Source of the DNA: Phycisphaerales bacterium
GTDB taxonomy: Bacteria; Planctomycetota; Phycisphaerae; SM23-33
NCBI GenBank assembly: GCA_003171235.1
Contig: PMYM01000037.1
Span: forward strand, 1-5,737
DNA: 5,737 nucleotides
Direction: 5' to 3'
Shown piece after piece: positions 1 through 5,620 of the stretch (the first letter of the stretch is position 1; every line of letters begins with the position of its first letter). The notes below the pieces were generated by a model, which did no database searches, was not told the DNA's origin, and saw only the letters and a list, made by a program, of their open reading frames with translations. A program made the position numbers and the translations under genes.

Positions 1-240
1 CACGCGGGCCCCCAGCCGCTCGGCCGCGAACGTGAACGACGTGCGCGTGCGCGTCGAGTCCTCGATGAACAGGTTCATGATGGTCCGCCCTTCGAGGACC
101 TGCGGGGCGGGCTTGCGGCCGGCCGCGTAGGGAAAGAACTCGTCGGCCGTATCGAGGACCATCCGGATCTCTCCGACCGAAAGATCCTCGATGCCCAAGA
201 GGTGCTTGTGCGTCCATTGAGGGGTGGAAGGTTTCGCCAT
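1..240 (-). CDS. pyrB: Aspartate carbamoyltransferase, N-terminal part (cut by window edge)
   Basis: The gene encodes the cytosolic catalytic chain that condenses carbamoyl phosphate with aspartate to N-carbamoyl-aspartate, the committed step of pyrimidine synthesis. Only 80 codons lie in the window; the frame is open to base 1 and continues beyond it. The visible N-terminus has the family opening around residues 14-21 (LLGIEDLS) and a helix ending in LDTADEF (29-35). It is followed by NLFIE and the carbamoyl-phosphate loop STRTRTSF at residues 62-69, with the binding residues Ser62, Thr63, Arg64 and Arg66. The start is the ATG at 240-238, preceded by a GAGGAAGAG ribosome-binding stretch a few bases upstream. 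Ornithine-type carbamoyltransferases share STRTR, but the WTHKHLLGIEDLS-like opening and the nearby pyrC favour PyrB. The gene diverges from the TPR gene at 450 and has its own likely promoter. Confidence 0.93.
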   Translation of the reverse strand, partial: MAKPSTPQWTHKHLLGIEDLSVGEIRMVLDTADEFFPYAAGRKPAPQVLEGRTIMNLFIEDSTRTRTSFTFAAERLGARV

Positions 241-288
241 GGTCTCTTCCTCGCCAGCGGAAAGTTCCGGAATCCACTTCTCCCGACG

Positions 289-317
289 ACTATAGGCGGG
301 CCGGGCCGCTGCGGCAA
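289..317 (-). promoter_or_regulatory. Likely sigma70-type promoter of pyrB
   Basis: Read on the minus strand, TTGCCG (317-312) and TATAGT (294-289) are separated by exactly 17 bases; each matches the consensus hexamer well. Transcription would start near 282 and give a leader of about 40 bases that ends in the GAGGAAGAG ribosome-binding site and the pyrB ATG. The -35 box lies inside the outer arm of the 311-349 palindrome. The call rests on box quality and position only. Confidence 0.55.
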
Positions 318-349
318 CCAAAAACGGCGCCGCTGTTTTTGCTGGCCGC
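311..349. repeat. 39-bp palindrome with A5/T5 tracts in the divergent control region
   Basis: The sequence is symmetrical about base 330. The core 320-340 (AAAAACGGCG, a central C, then CGCTGTTTTT) pairs throughout except for one G-T, and the outer arms GCGGC (311-315) and GCCGC (345-349) also pair, with two mismatches between arms and core. On either strand it looks like a GC stem followed by a T run, the shape of a bidirectional rho-independent terminator. However, it sits between two divergent gene starts and overlaps the pyrB -35 box, so an operator or a transcription insulator is as likely as a terminator. Confidence 0.6.
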
Positions 350-449
350 ACGCCCGTCGAGGCGGTAATCTTCTGGCGGGGAACGTTTCGGTGCACGGGG
401 GCGGGACCTCTCTGGTGAACCCGCAAAGGCCACGATAAGGCGAGGGACC

Positions 450-1550
450 ATGACGAATCTGAATCGGCTCCGAGGAATGGCGTGGATCGTGCTGGGCCTG
501 GCGGTCGGCCTGTGGCCGGTTGCGGCCATGGCTCAGGACGAGGACTGGAACAGGCACATGCGAACCGCCAAGGAGGCCTTCCAGAAGGGGGCTTTCGGCG
601 ACGCCGAGGCGGCTTACCTCAAGGCCGTCGAGGCCGCTCGCGCGCTGCCCCCCGCGGATGAGCGGCTGGTGTCCACGCTGAGCCGGCTGGCGATGGCCTA
701 CGATGCCGAGGGCAAGTACGCGGAGGCCGAAGGGCCCGTCCGCCGCATCCTCGAGATTCGCGAGAAGGCCGGCGGGCCGGACCCGATGCCGGCCGCGATG
801 GCCATGAGCGACCTGGCGGGCGTCCTCAAGGATCACGGTAAGCCGGCCGAGGCCGAGCCCCTTTACGCGCGGGCGCTGGCTGTTGCCGAAAAGGCCGGGC
901 CGTCGGCCCAGCCGCAAGTGGCCACGATCCTGGAGAATATGGCCGAACTGTATCGCGATGAGAAAAAGTTTGCCGAGGCCGAGGACGCCATTCGCAAGGG
1001 CATGGCCATCCGCGAACGCACCGACGGGGCCACGAGCTTCACGGCGACCGCGGCGCTGCACACGCTCGGCACGATCCTCTCGGCCGAAGGCAAGCACGCC
1101 GAGGCGATCCAGGCCCACCAGCGTGCCCTCGAATTGCGTCAACGCCAACTTGGCTGGAACCGCCCGGTGATCATGCAGAGTCTGGCGTTCCTGGGCGACG
1201 GCCTTGCAGCGGCAGGCAAGCTCTCCGACGCCGAGGGCCGCTACAAGCTGGCCCTCCAACTGGGCGAGAACGGCCTCGGGCCCGGCAACACCGTGCTGGC
1301 CGCTACGATGGAGAAGTACGCGAAGCTCCTCCATGTGATGAAGCAGGACGCCGTGGCCGCCAGGATGGAGCAACAGGCCAGGGATATCCGCTCCGGTAAG
1401 CTCCTGAGGGCCGTGTTCATCCCCGGCCTGCTCGAGCCTGCCCCGGTAGCGCCGGAGAAGCCGACGACGGCTGAGCCGCCCGCGCCGGCAGCGCCTGCTC
1501 CGGCCGCGCCTGCCCCGGAGAAACCAGCGACTCCCGCGCCGGCCAAGTAG
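450..1550 (+). CDS. Exported tetratricopeptide-repeat protein
   Basis: This is a 366-residue protein of unknown specific role, probably a periplasmic or surface scaffold for protein-protein contacts. A signal peptide is evident: basic start (MTNLNRLR), hydrophobic core at about residues 9-25, and an AMA|QD signal peptidase I site after residue 28; there is no lipobox cysteine. About seven TPR units follow with a period near 42 residues, as in kinesin-light-chain-type TPRs, at roughly 37-66, 75-107, 117-149, 157-191, 200-233, 242-275 and 284-314. Recurrent signatures include YAEAE, PAEAEPLYARAL, FAEAEDAI, HAEAIQAHQRALEL and LSDAEGRYKLAL. The last 38 residues (329-366) are a low-complexity Pro/Ala/Glu/Lys tail, likely disordered. 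The ATG at 450 follows GGCGAGGG with suitable spacing. The gene is convergent with the radical SAM gene, with only 16 bases between their stops. Neighbours do not reveal its partner. Confidence 0.92.
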   Translation: MTNLNRLRGMAWIVLGLAVGLWPVAAMAQDEDWNRHMRTAKEAFQKGAFGDAEAAYLKAVEAARALPPADERLVSTLSRLAMAYDAEGKYAEAEGPVRRILEIREKAGGPDPMPAAMAMSDLAGVLKDHGKPAEAEPLYARALAVAEKAGPSAQPQVATILENMAELYRDEKKFAEAEDAIRKGMAIRERTDGATSFTATAALHTLGTILSAEGKHAEAIQAHQRALELRQRQLGWNRPVIMQSLAFLGDGLAAAGKLSDAEGRYKLALQLGENGLGPGNTVLAATMEKYAKLLHVMKQDAVAARMEQQARDIRSGKLLRAVFIPGLLEPAPVAPEKPTTAEPPAPAAPAPAAPAPEKPATPAPAK

Positions 1551-1566
1551 ACACGCAAAGGGGGGT

Positions 1567-2607
1567 TCAGGTGGTCTGACCGCCGGCGGCGGCCTGGCGG
1601 ACGCGCGACTCGGCAAAGAGCATCGGCAGGGCAGACACGAGGCCGCGCGCCGTGAACAGGGCCTCGACTTCGCCGCGGCAGTTGTACCAGCACTCGGTGC
1701 AGCGGTTGCCGCGCGAATTCTCCCGCAGGCGGCGGAGTATGGCGCCGACCGGGTCGCGGTAGAGGTTGGCCAGGGGCTGGGCCTTGCGCTCGACGCAGAT
1801 GGCGACGTCGCCGGTGGAGTCGATGTTGAAGAAGGCCCGCCCCGCCCGGCAGGAGGCCACCCCGCCGGCCAGGTAGCGGTCGAAGTTGGCCAGGTAGTAG
1901 GGGTTGGAGAGGAAATTGGGGTATCGCCGGCGCAGCTCCAGCAGGCGCGGGGACACCGGCCCGTCGTTATGGGCATAGTCGCGGCTGCCGGTCTTGAGGT
2001 GGCCGTAGGGCTGGACCATGAAGTAGGCCCCGCGCCGCTGGGCCTGGACGATCAGGTCCTCTATCTGGTCGATGTTGTCGTCCATCAGCACGGCGATGAC
2101 GTTCACCCGTTGGAACTCGTAGGCGCGGCTGTCGGAGAACATCTCCACCGCCCGCCAGGCCTGTTTCCAGGCGCCTTTGACGCCGCGGCGGCGGTCGTGG
2201 GTGTCGCCGTCGGCGTAATCGATGCTGACGGAGACGCCCCACAGCCCGGCCCGCATGAGTTGGCTGGCCACGTCGGGCGTTGCCAGGTAGCCGTTGGTGG
2301 TCACGAAGGGGAAGTGGTAGCGGCCGATGGCCTGGACGATCTCCGGCAGGTCCCCTCGCAGCAGGGGCTCTCCCCCGGCCAGGCTGATCAGCAGCGTGCC
2401 CAGGCGGGAGAGCTTGGCGGCCCCTTGGGCGTACTGTGCCGGCGTGGGCTCGGGCTCTTTGCCCAAGGGGTCCAGCCAGTAGTGGCAGAAGCGGCAACGG
2501 AAATTGCAGCGATAGGTCACCTGCCAACCGCACCATACCGGGTGCCTGGCCGCCCAGGCGCGGAACAGTCTCCATTTCTTCATTTGCGGCGAAACCATAA
2601 TCATCAC
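1567..2607 (-). CDS. Radical SAM protein with reduced SPASM-like C-terminal region
   Basis: This 346-residue cytosolic iron-sulfur enzyme would cleave S-adenosylmethionine to start radical chemistry; the substrate is not recognisable. Numbering from the GTG at 2607, the core has the 4Fe-4S motif CX3CX2C (Cys34, Cys38, Cys41, in CNFRCRFC), the SAM-binding GGEP at 78-81, and TTNG at 103-106. It also has SVSIDY at 126-131, as in PqqE/AlbA/anSME-type proteins. The C-terminus holds Cys253-X12-Gly-X4-Cys271, matching the start of a SPASM domain. Only CX2CX3C (303, 306, 310) follows, so the full seven-cysteine set is absent and probably one auxiliary cluster is bound. The start is uncertain: GTG 2607, ATG 2604, ATG 2598 and ATG 2583 (residue 9, MKKW) are all in frame and none has a clear Shine-Dalgarno. 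A likely promoter just upstream favours 2598 or 2583. No small precursor-peptide gene is seen beside it, so a RiPP role is unsupported. Confidence 0.94.
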   Translation of the reverse strand: MMIMVSPQMKKWRLFRAWAARHPVWCGWQVTYRCNFRCRFCHYWLDPLGKEPEPTPAQYAQGAAKLSRLGTLLISLAGGEPLLRGDLPEIVQAIGRYHFPFVTTNGYLATPDVASQLMRAGLWGVSVSIDYADGDTHDRRRGVKGAWKQAWRAVEMFSDSRAYEFQRVNVIAVLMDDNIDQIEDLIVQAQRRGAYFMVQPYGHLKTGSRDYAHNDGPVSPRLLELRRRYPNFLSNPYYLANFDRYLAGGVASCRAGRAFFNIDSTGDVAICVERKAQPLANLYRDPVGAILRRLRENSRGNRCTECWYNCRGEVEALFTARGLVSALPMLFAESRVRQAAAGGQTT

Positions 2608-2637
2608 AGTTTAGCGTGCAGCGGCCATTGGCGGCAA
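2608..2637 (-). promoter_or_regulatory. Possible promoter of the radical SAM gene
   Basis: On the minus strand TTGCCG (2637-2632) is followed after 18 bases by TAAACT (2613-2608). The -35 hexamer is identical to the one proposed for pyrB. A transcription start near 2601 would fall inside the longest open frame and would make the ATG at 2583 (or a nearly leaderless ATG at 2598) the working start. The boxes are moderate matches only. Confidence 0.35.
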
Positions 2638-2682
2638 GGACCACCCGGTGGGGTGGCAGCGAGGTTGCAAGAGTGGTGAAGG

Positions 2683-3478
2683 GTGGTAGAATCTCCCATA
2701 GTGCCTTTGAACCGTGCCAAGGTAACTGCTTTCATCGCCGAATGGGCCGCTAGCGGCTGGGACAACTCGCCAGAAGGCCAGTGTGCGTCCTTCATTCGGT
2801 CGGAATTGGCGTCGGCCACTGACGACGATTGGAATTGGCTTGGGGCGCTCCTCGCCGACGAGCAGAAATGGCATCGTCTATTCGTCGCGTTCGCGTGCTC
2901 GGTTCTTCGGACTGTTCCAGACGCGATCTTTGAGCCGATGATGCGGGCAGCCATTTACGAGACGAACCCCAGCGACAACCGATTCTACGTTGAACCATGT
3001 GTTGTTGCCCACGGAAGTCGAAGAGTGATCGAGACGTTGCTCGGGTACCTGGAACATGGAACGAACTTCGAGAAGGCTGGAGCGGCCAACGCCTTGTACT
3101 GGGCAGGCAGTGGCCCTGGCCATTTGATGAGGCTTGACGACAGACTGAGCGGGCCGCAGGGAGATAAACATTCCGCCGCGATCGAAGATAGCCTCGTTGA
3201 TCTGCGGCAAAAGGAACGTTTTTTGCTGATCACTGAGTTCGTACGCAATGAGGATGTGCAGGTCCGTAGGAGCATCATCCCCCGCCTATGCCTGGAGAAA
3301 AGCCAGTATTCCGACGTGCTCAAACCGCTCGTGGACAAGGCAATCGACATCGCGCGCGAGTGCAGACGAGTACATCCGGCATCGTGTGGAAGTCCAACTC
3401 GGCAACGAGACCCTCTTCTATCCGTTGCCAGATCGCGAGCCTTTCAAACCACGAAAACCCTGGTGGAGATTCTGGTAG
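2683..3478 (+). CDS. HEAT-like helical repeat protein, frame broken near the 3' end
   Basis: I do not recognise a named family. The frame from GTG 2683 (alternative GTG 2701) encodes an all-helical, Trp-rich protein. HEAT-like helix pairs appear around residues 104-141 (VVAHGSRRVIETLLGYLEHG, then KAGAANALYWA) and 178-204 (FVRNEDVQVRRSIIPRL). There is no signal peptide. After residue 224 (DIARE, near base 3357) this frame becomes a compositional mess, whereas the frame used from 3359 on continues plausibly as SADEYIRHRVEVQLGNE and ends in KPWWRFW and a TAG at 3476-3478. The break lies at a CGCGCGCG run (3352-3359). One missing CG unit, or one extra base, would restore a protein of about 265 residues. 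The unshifted frame runs on to 3867 only by reading through the 3482 element and into pyrC. GC is visibly lower than in neighbours (32 of 60 in 2941-3000, against 47 of 60 in 4321-4380), suggesting acquired DNA. Either a decaying gene or a sequencing error is possible. No good ribosome-binding site is placed before either start. Confidence 0.7.
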
Positions 3479-3481
3479 TCG

Positions 3482-3618
3482 TAGGGCACGCGGGTTCTGG
3501 CCTCGGCGGAGCCGAGGACAGGTTCCGCGTGCGAAACATGAGCGATTTCATCAAAGGCCGCCACGTCTTCATCCCGTACGCTGAACCGTTCGCTTCGCTC
3601 CCGAACCGGCGTGCCCTA
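3482..3618. mobile_element. 137-bp element with 16-bp terminal inverted repeats (MITE- or REP-like)
   Basis: The left end TAGGGCACGCGGGTTC (3482-3497) and the reverse complement of 3603-3618 (TAGGGCACGCCGGTTC) agree at 15 of 16 positions. Each end begins with TA on the outside, which would suit a TA target duplicated on insertion, as IS630/mariner-type elements do; no longer target duplication is visible. The interior carries no credible gene. The left end starts four bases after the stop codon of the HEAT-like gene. The size and lack of coding capacity fit a non-autonomous element, but copies elsewhere in the genome would be needed to prove mobility. Confidence 0.55.
3486..3532. repeat. Nested hairpin inside the 137-bp element
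   Basis: GCACGCGG (3486-3493) pairs perfectly with CCGCGTGC (3525-3532), and the tip CCTCGGC-GGA-GCCGAGG (3501-3517) is a perfect 7-bp stem with a 3-base loop; the middle is imperfect. It begins eight bases after the HEAT-like gene stop, so it could act as a transcript 3'-end structure, though no T run follows. The left arm is shared with the terminal repeat, so two alternative folds compete. Confidence 0.6.
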
Positions 3619-3635
3619 TCTCGGTTGCCCCAACT

Positions 3636-3666
3636 TCGCACTCTCGCACTCCGCACTGTCGCACTT
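3636..3666 (+). repeat. Four tandem CGCACT-type repeats upstream of pyrC
   Basis: TCGCACTC, TCGCACTC, CGCACTG and TCGCACTT follow one another directly, four copies with a 7-8 base period and an invariant CGCACT core. The tract ends 13 bases before the proposed pyrC -10 box and therefore covers the -35 region. It may be a regulator-binding array or simply slippage-prone DNA. Confidence 0.6.
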
Positions 3667-3685
3667 GGCAAATCCCCTGTACAAT
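3657..3685 (+). promoter_or_regulatory. Possible pyrC promoter
   Basis: TACAAT at 3680-3685 matches five of six bases of the -10 consensus and lies 33 bases before the pyrC start. At the right distance upstream there is only a poor -35 (TGTCGC, 3657-3662), inside the CGCACT repeats. TTGGCA at 3665-3670 is a better hexamer but only 9 bases away. The promoter may need an activator, or may be misplaced. Confidence 0.35.
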
Positions 3686-3718
3686 CCCCGCCAAAGCCAA
3701 CTAGCAGGGAAGGCCGCC

Positions 3719-5050
3719 ATGATCGACCTTTTGATTCTCAACGGCCGGGTGATCGACCCGGCCAGCAACACCGACCGGATCGCCGACGTCGCCATCGCCG
3801 CCGGCCAGATACAGAGCATCATCCCGCGCGGCAAGGTCGCCCGGGGGCCGCTCAAAGGCAAAGGTAGCGCCCAAGCCGGCCAGGCGCCCCCGGCCAGGCG
3901 CGTCATCGACGCCGGGGGCCTGATCGTCTGTCCCGGGCTGATCGACCTGCACGTCCACTGCCGCGAGCCCGGGCACGAGGAAGAGGAAACCATCGCCACG
4001 GCCGCCGCCGCCGCCGTGGCCGGGGGCTTTACCACCATCTGCGCCATGCCCAACACGCATCCGCCGATGGACAACGAGACGGCCGTCCAGTACGTGCTGC
4101 AGCGGGCCCACGAGGCCGACCTGGCCGAGGTGCTGCCCGTGGGCTGCATCACCAAGGGGCGCGCGGGCAAAGAACTGGCCGAGATGAAGCTCATGCTCGA
4201 CGCCGGGGCCGTGGCCTTCAGCGACGACGGCGACGGCGTGGCCTCCACCACCGTCATGTACCGCGCCCTGCAGTACGCCGGCACGCTGGGCGTGGCCCTG
4301 ATGCAGCACTGCCAGGACGCCGACCTGGCCGGCGGGGCAATGAACTCCGGGGCGGTGGCCGTGCGCCTGGGGCTCTCGGGCATCGCCGCCGCGGGCGAGG
4401 AGCTCATGCTGCAGCGCGACCTGGTGCTGGCTGAACGCACCGGCGCCCGCTACCACGTGCAGCACCTCTCCAGCGCCCGCTCGGTGGAGATGGTCCGCCA
4501 GGCCAAGGCCCGCGGGGTCAAGGTCACCGCCGAGGCCACGCCGCATCACCTGCTCTTGACCGACGCCGCCTGCGCCGGCTACGACCCGGTGTACAAGGTA
4601 AACCCGCCGCTGCGATCCGCCGCGGACGTCGAGGCCCTGCGCGCCGGCCTGGCCGACGGCACCATCGACTGCCTGGCCACCGACCACGCCCCCCAATCGG
4701 CCGAGGAAAAGGAACTGGAGTTCGCCCTGGCCCCCTTCGGCATGATCGGCCTGGAGTGCGCCCTGGGCTGCTTCGCCAAGGCCCTCATCGAGCCGGGCGT
4801 GTGCGACTGGGCCACGCTCATCGCCGCCATGACCGCCAGTCCCGCCGCCGTGGTTGCCCGCCCGCGCGGCCGGCTGGCCGTCGGCGCCCGGGCCGACGTC
4901 ACCATTATCGACCCGGCACGGAGCTGGACCGTCCGCGCCGCCGACTTCAAATCCAAGAGCCGCAACTGCCCCTTCGATGGCTGGACCCTGCCGGCCAAGG
5001 CCGTCGCCACCATCGTCGCCGGCAAGGTCAAGCATGACGAAATCGGATGA
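3719..5050 (+). CDS. pyrC: Dihydroorotase, class I
   Basis: This is a complete 443-residue cytosolic metalloenzyme that cyclises N-carbamoyl-aspartate to dihydroorotate, the step after PyrB. The amidohydrolase features are in order: an N-terminal beta segment, the metal motif DLHVHCREPG (His78, His80, with substrate-binding Arg82), MPNTHPPMDN (Asn112), and FSDDGD (Asp169/Asp170, the class I bridging acid). Then come MQHCQD (His197), HVQHLSS (His249), NPPLR (295-299) and TDHAP with catalytic Asp322. The end (FKSKSRNCPFDGW, then TIVAGKV) is typical and intact. The ATG at 3719 follows AGGGAAGG by about six bases. An in-frame ATG at 3611 would only translate the repeat DNA upstream and is rejected. 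Two oddities: the usual His in TDHAPH is Gln326, and residues 36-61 form a basic Arg/Lys/Gly/Ala-rich insert longer than usual for that loop. A catalytically weak or inactive paralogue is possible, but all metal ligands are present. Confidence 0.96.
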   Translation: MIDLLILNGRVIDPASNTDRIADVAIAAGQIQSIIPRGKVARGPLKGKGSAQAGQAPPARRVIDAGGLIVCPGLIDLHVHCREPGHEEEETIATAAAAAVAGGFTTICAMPNTHPPMDNETAVQYVLQRAHEADLAEVLPVGCITKGRAGKELAEMKLMLDAGAVAFSDDGDGVASTTVMYRALQYAGTLGVALMQHCQDADLAGGAMNSGAVAVRLGLSGIAAAGEELMLQRDLVLAERTGARYHVQHLSSARSVEMVRQAKARGVKVTAEATPHHLLLTDAACAGYDPVYKVNPPLRSAADVEALRAGLADGTIDCLATDHAPQSAEEKELEFALAPFGMIGLECALGCFAKALIEPGVCDWATLIAAMTASPAAVVARPRGRLAVGARADVTIIDPARSWTVRAADFKSKSRNCPFDGWTLPAKAVATIVAGKVKHDEIG

Positions 5051-5081
5051 ACGTGAACTACAAAGAAACAAGAGAAGCTTG

Positions 5082-5253
5082 AACCATAAAGCTCACAAAG
5101 AGCACAAAGAAAGCGGAGAACAAAGACATTGTTAATCGGTTAATCTGTGAAGCGGTTAATCTGTGAAGCGGTTAATCTGTGAAGCGGTTAATCTGTGAAG
5201 CGGTTAATCGGGTGAGTTTCCTCCCACTTTGGCGCTTTGTGATCTTTGTGGTT
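5082..5253. repeat. Inverted-repeat arms enclosing a tandem array
   Basis: The left arm 5082-5109 and the reverse complement of the right arm 5227-5253 are about 24/28 identical (three mismatches and one gap), both built from ACAAAG words (AACCAxAAAGxTCACAAAG). The left arm itself has a 9-base period (ATAAAGCTC, ACAAAGAGC, ACAAAGAAA). The arms could form a long stem with the 16-bp array in the loop. This element fills most of the 231-base gap between pyrC and the PilZ gene. No clear rho-independent terminator for pyrC is seen in the gap. The right arm lies where a PilZ promoter would be (weak TTGGCG at 5229-5234, 18 bases, TAATTT at 5253-5258). Confidence 0.65.
5131..5210 (+). repeat. 16-bp tandem repeat, four perfect units plus two half units
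   Basis: The unit GTTAATCTGTGAAGCG is repeated exactly at 5139-5154, 5155-5170, 5171-5186 and 5187-5202. The truncated form GTTAATCG flanks it on both sides (5131-5138 and 5203-5210). The copies are identical, which implies recent expansion or active homogenisation. There are no spacers, so this is a minisatellite and not a CRISPR. A 16-base period is not a multiple of three and no gene runs through it. Confidence 0.95.
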
Positions 5254-5281
5254 AATTTCTTCTTTATGGCAAGGGGTTGTC

Positions 5282-5611
5282 ATGGCCGCAAGGGAACGTC
5301 GCCGGTACGCGCGGTTTGGCGTGGACGCCGCCGTGAGCCTTTTTGAGGATCAGCGGGAGCTGCTTTCGGGCAGGAGCCTGAACATCTCCGACGGCGGGGC
5401 GTTGCTCGCCGCCCCAGCCAGGCCTGCCCCGCGCGTGGGGCAAACCGTCCAGGTGAGCCTGCGCCTGCCGCGCTCCACCCCCAACAGCTTCCTGCTGGAG
5501 GATGTCGCCTGCCCAGCCAAGATCGTCCGCCAGCAGCGATATGGCTCGAACGGCCAGACGGCCCTGGCCCTGCAATTTGACCAACCCCTGGACCTGGGGC
5601 TTGACCTGTAG
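5282..5611 (+). CDS. Single-domain PilZ (cyclic di-GMP-binding) protein
   Basis: This is a 109-residue cytosolic protein made of one PilZ domain, a receptor for the second messenger cyclic di-GMP; the controlled process is not shown. The N-terminal nucleotide-binding motif RXXXR is present in ERRRYARF (Arg7 to Arg11), and the second motif (D/N)XSXXG is NISDGG at residues 34-39. The remainder is beta-rich (VGQTVQVSLRLP, then PAKIVRQQ and TALALQF), as expected for the barrel. The ATG at 5282 is chosen because AAGGGG lies six bases upstream. An in-frame upstream ATG at 5246 would add 12 residues translated from repeat DNA and push the RXXXR motif away from the N-terminus. No cyclase, phosphodiesterase or motility gene is in the window. 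It is downstream of pyrC but separated by repeats, so it is likely its own transcription unit. Confidence 0.9.
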   Translation: MAARERRRYARFGVDAAVSLFEDQRELLSGRSLNISDGGALLAAPARPAPRVGQTVQVSLRLPRSTPNSFLLEDVACPAKIVRQQRYGSNGQTALALQFDQPLDLGLDL

Positions 5612-5620
5612 AGGAATCTC

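Noticed and set aside
202..438. Small plus-strand open frame in the divergent region
   Set aside because: It overlaps the pyrB start, runs through the palindrome, has no ribosome-binding site and reads as Arg/Gly-rich noise.
1570..1584. Palindrome GGTGGTCTGACCGCC at the convergent gene ends, as a bidirectional terminator
   Set aside because: It lies inside the radical SAM coding end, its loop would be too small unless pairs open, and no T tract follows on either strand.
75..1976. A 633-codon open frame on the minus strand
   Set aside because: It runs antisense to the TPR gene and overlaps pyrB and the radical SAM gene in other frames. It is Arg/Gly/Pro-rich, as expected for a shadow frame in high-GC DNA, and shows no domain.
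2641..2656. CCACCC-GGTG-GGGTGG hairpin between the radical SAM and HEAT-like genes
   Set aside because: Only six base pairs, no T run, and in a short divergent gap; too weak to call as a terminator or operator.
3611..3718. Upstream in-frame start giving a 479-residue dihydroorotase
   Set aside because: The extra 36 residues come from the repeat tract and promoter region, and the family begins at the strand encoded from 3719, which has a ribosome-binding site.
3479..3867. Extension of the HEAT-like frame to 3867
   Set aside because: It translates the terminal-repeat element, the CGCACT tract and the start of pyrC in the wrong frame. The true tail is in the neighbouring frame ending at 3478.
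3701..5071. A 456-codon open frame antisense to pyrC
   Set aside because: Gly/Ala/His/Val-rich shadow of a clearly real dihydroorotase gene.
5051..5135. Lys/His-rich short peptide (HKAHKEHKES) from the ACAAAG repeats
   Set aside because: It is an in-frame reading of the repeat arm at the end of a shadow frame antiphase to pyrC, with no start of its own.
5131..5210. Possible CRISPR array
   Set aside because: Units are 16 bp and abut directly with no spacers; no cas gene is present.
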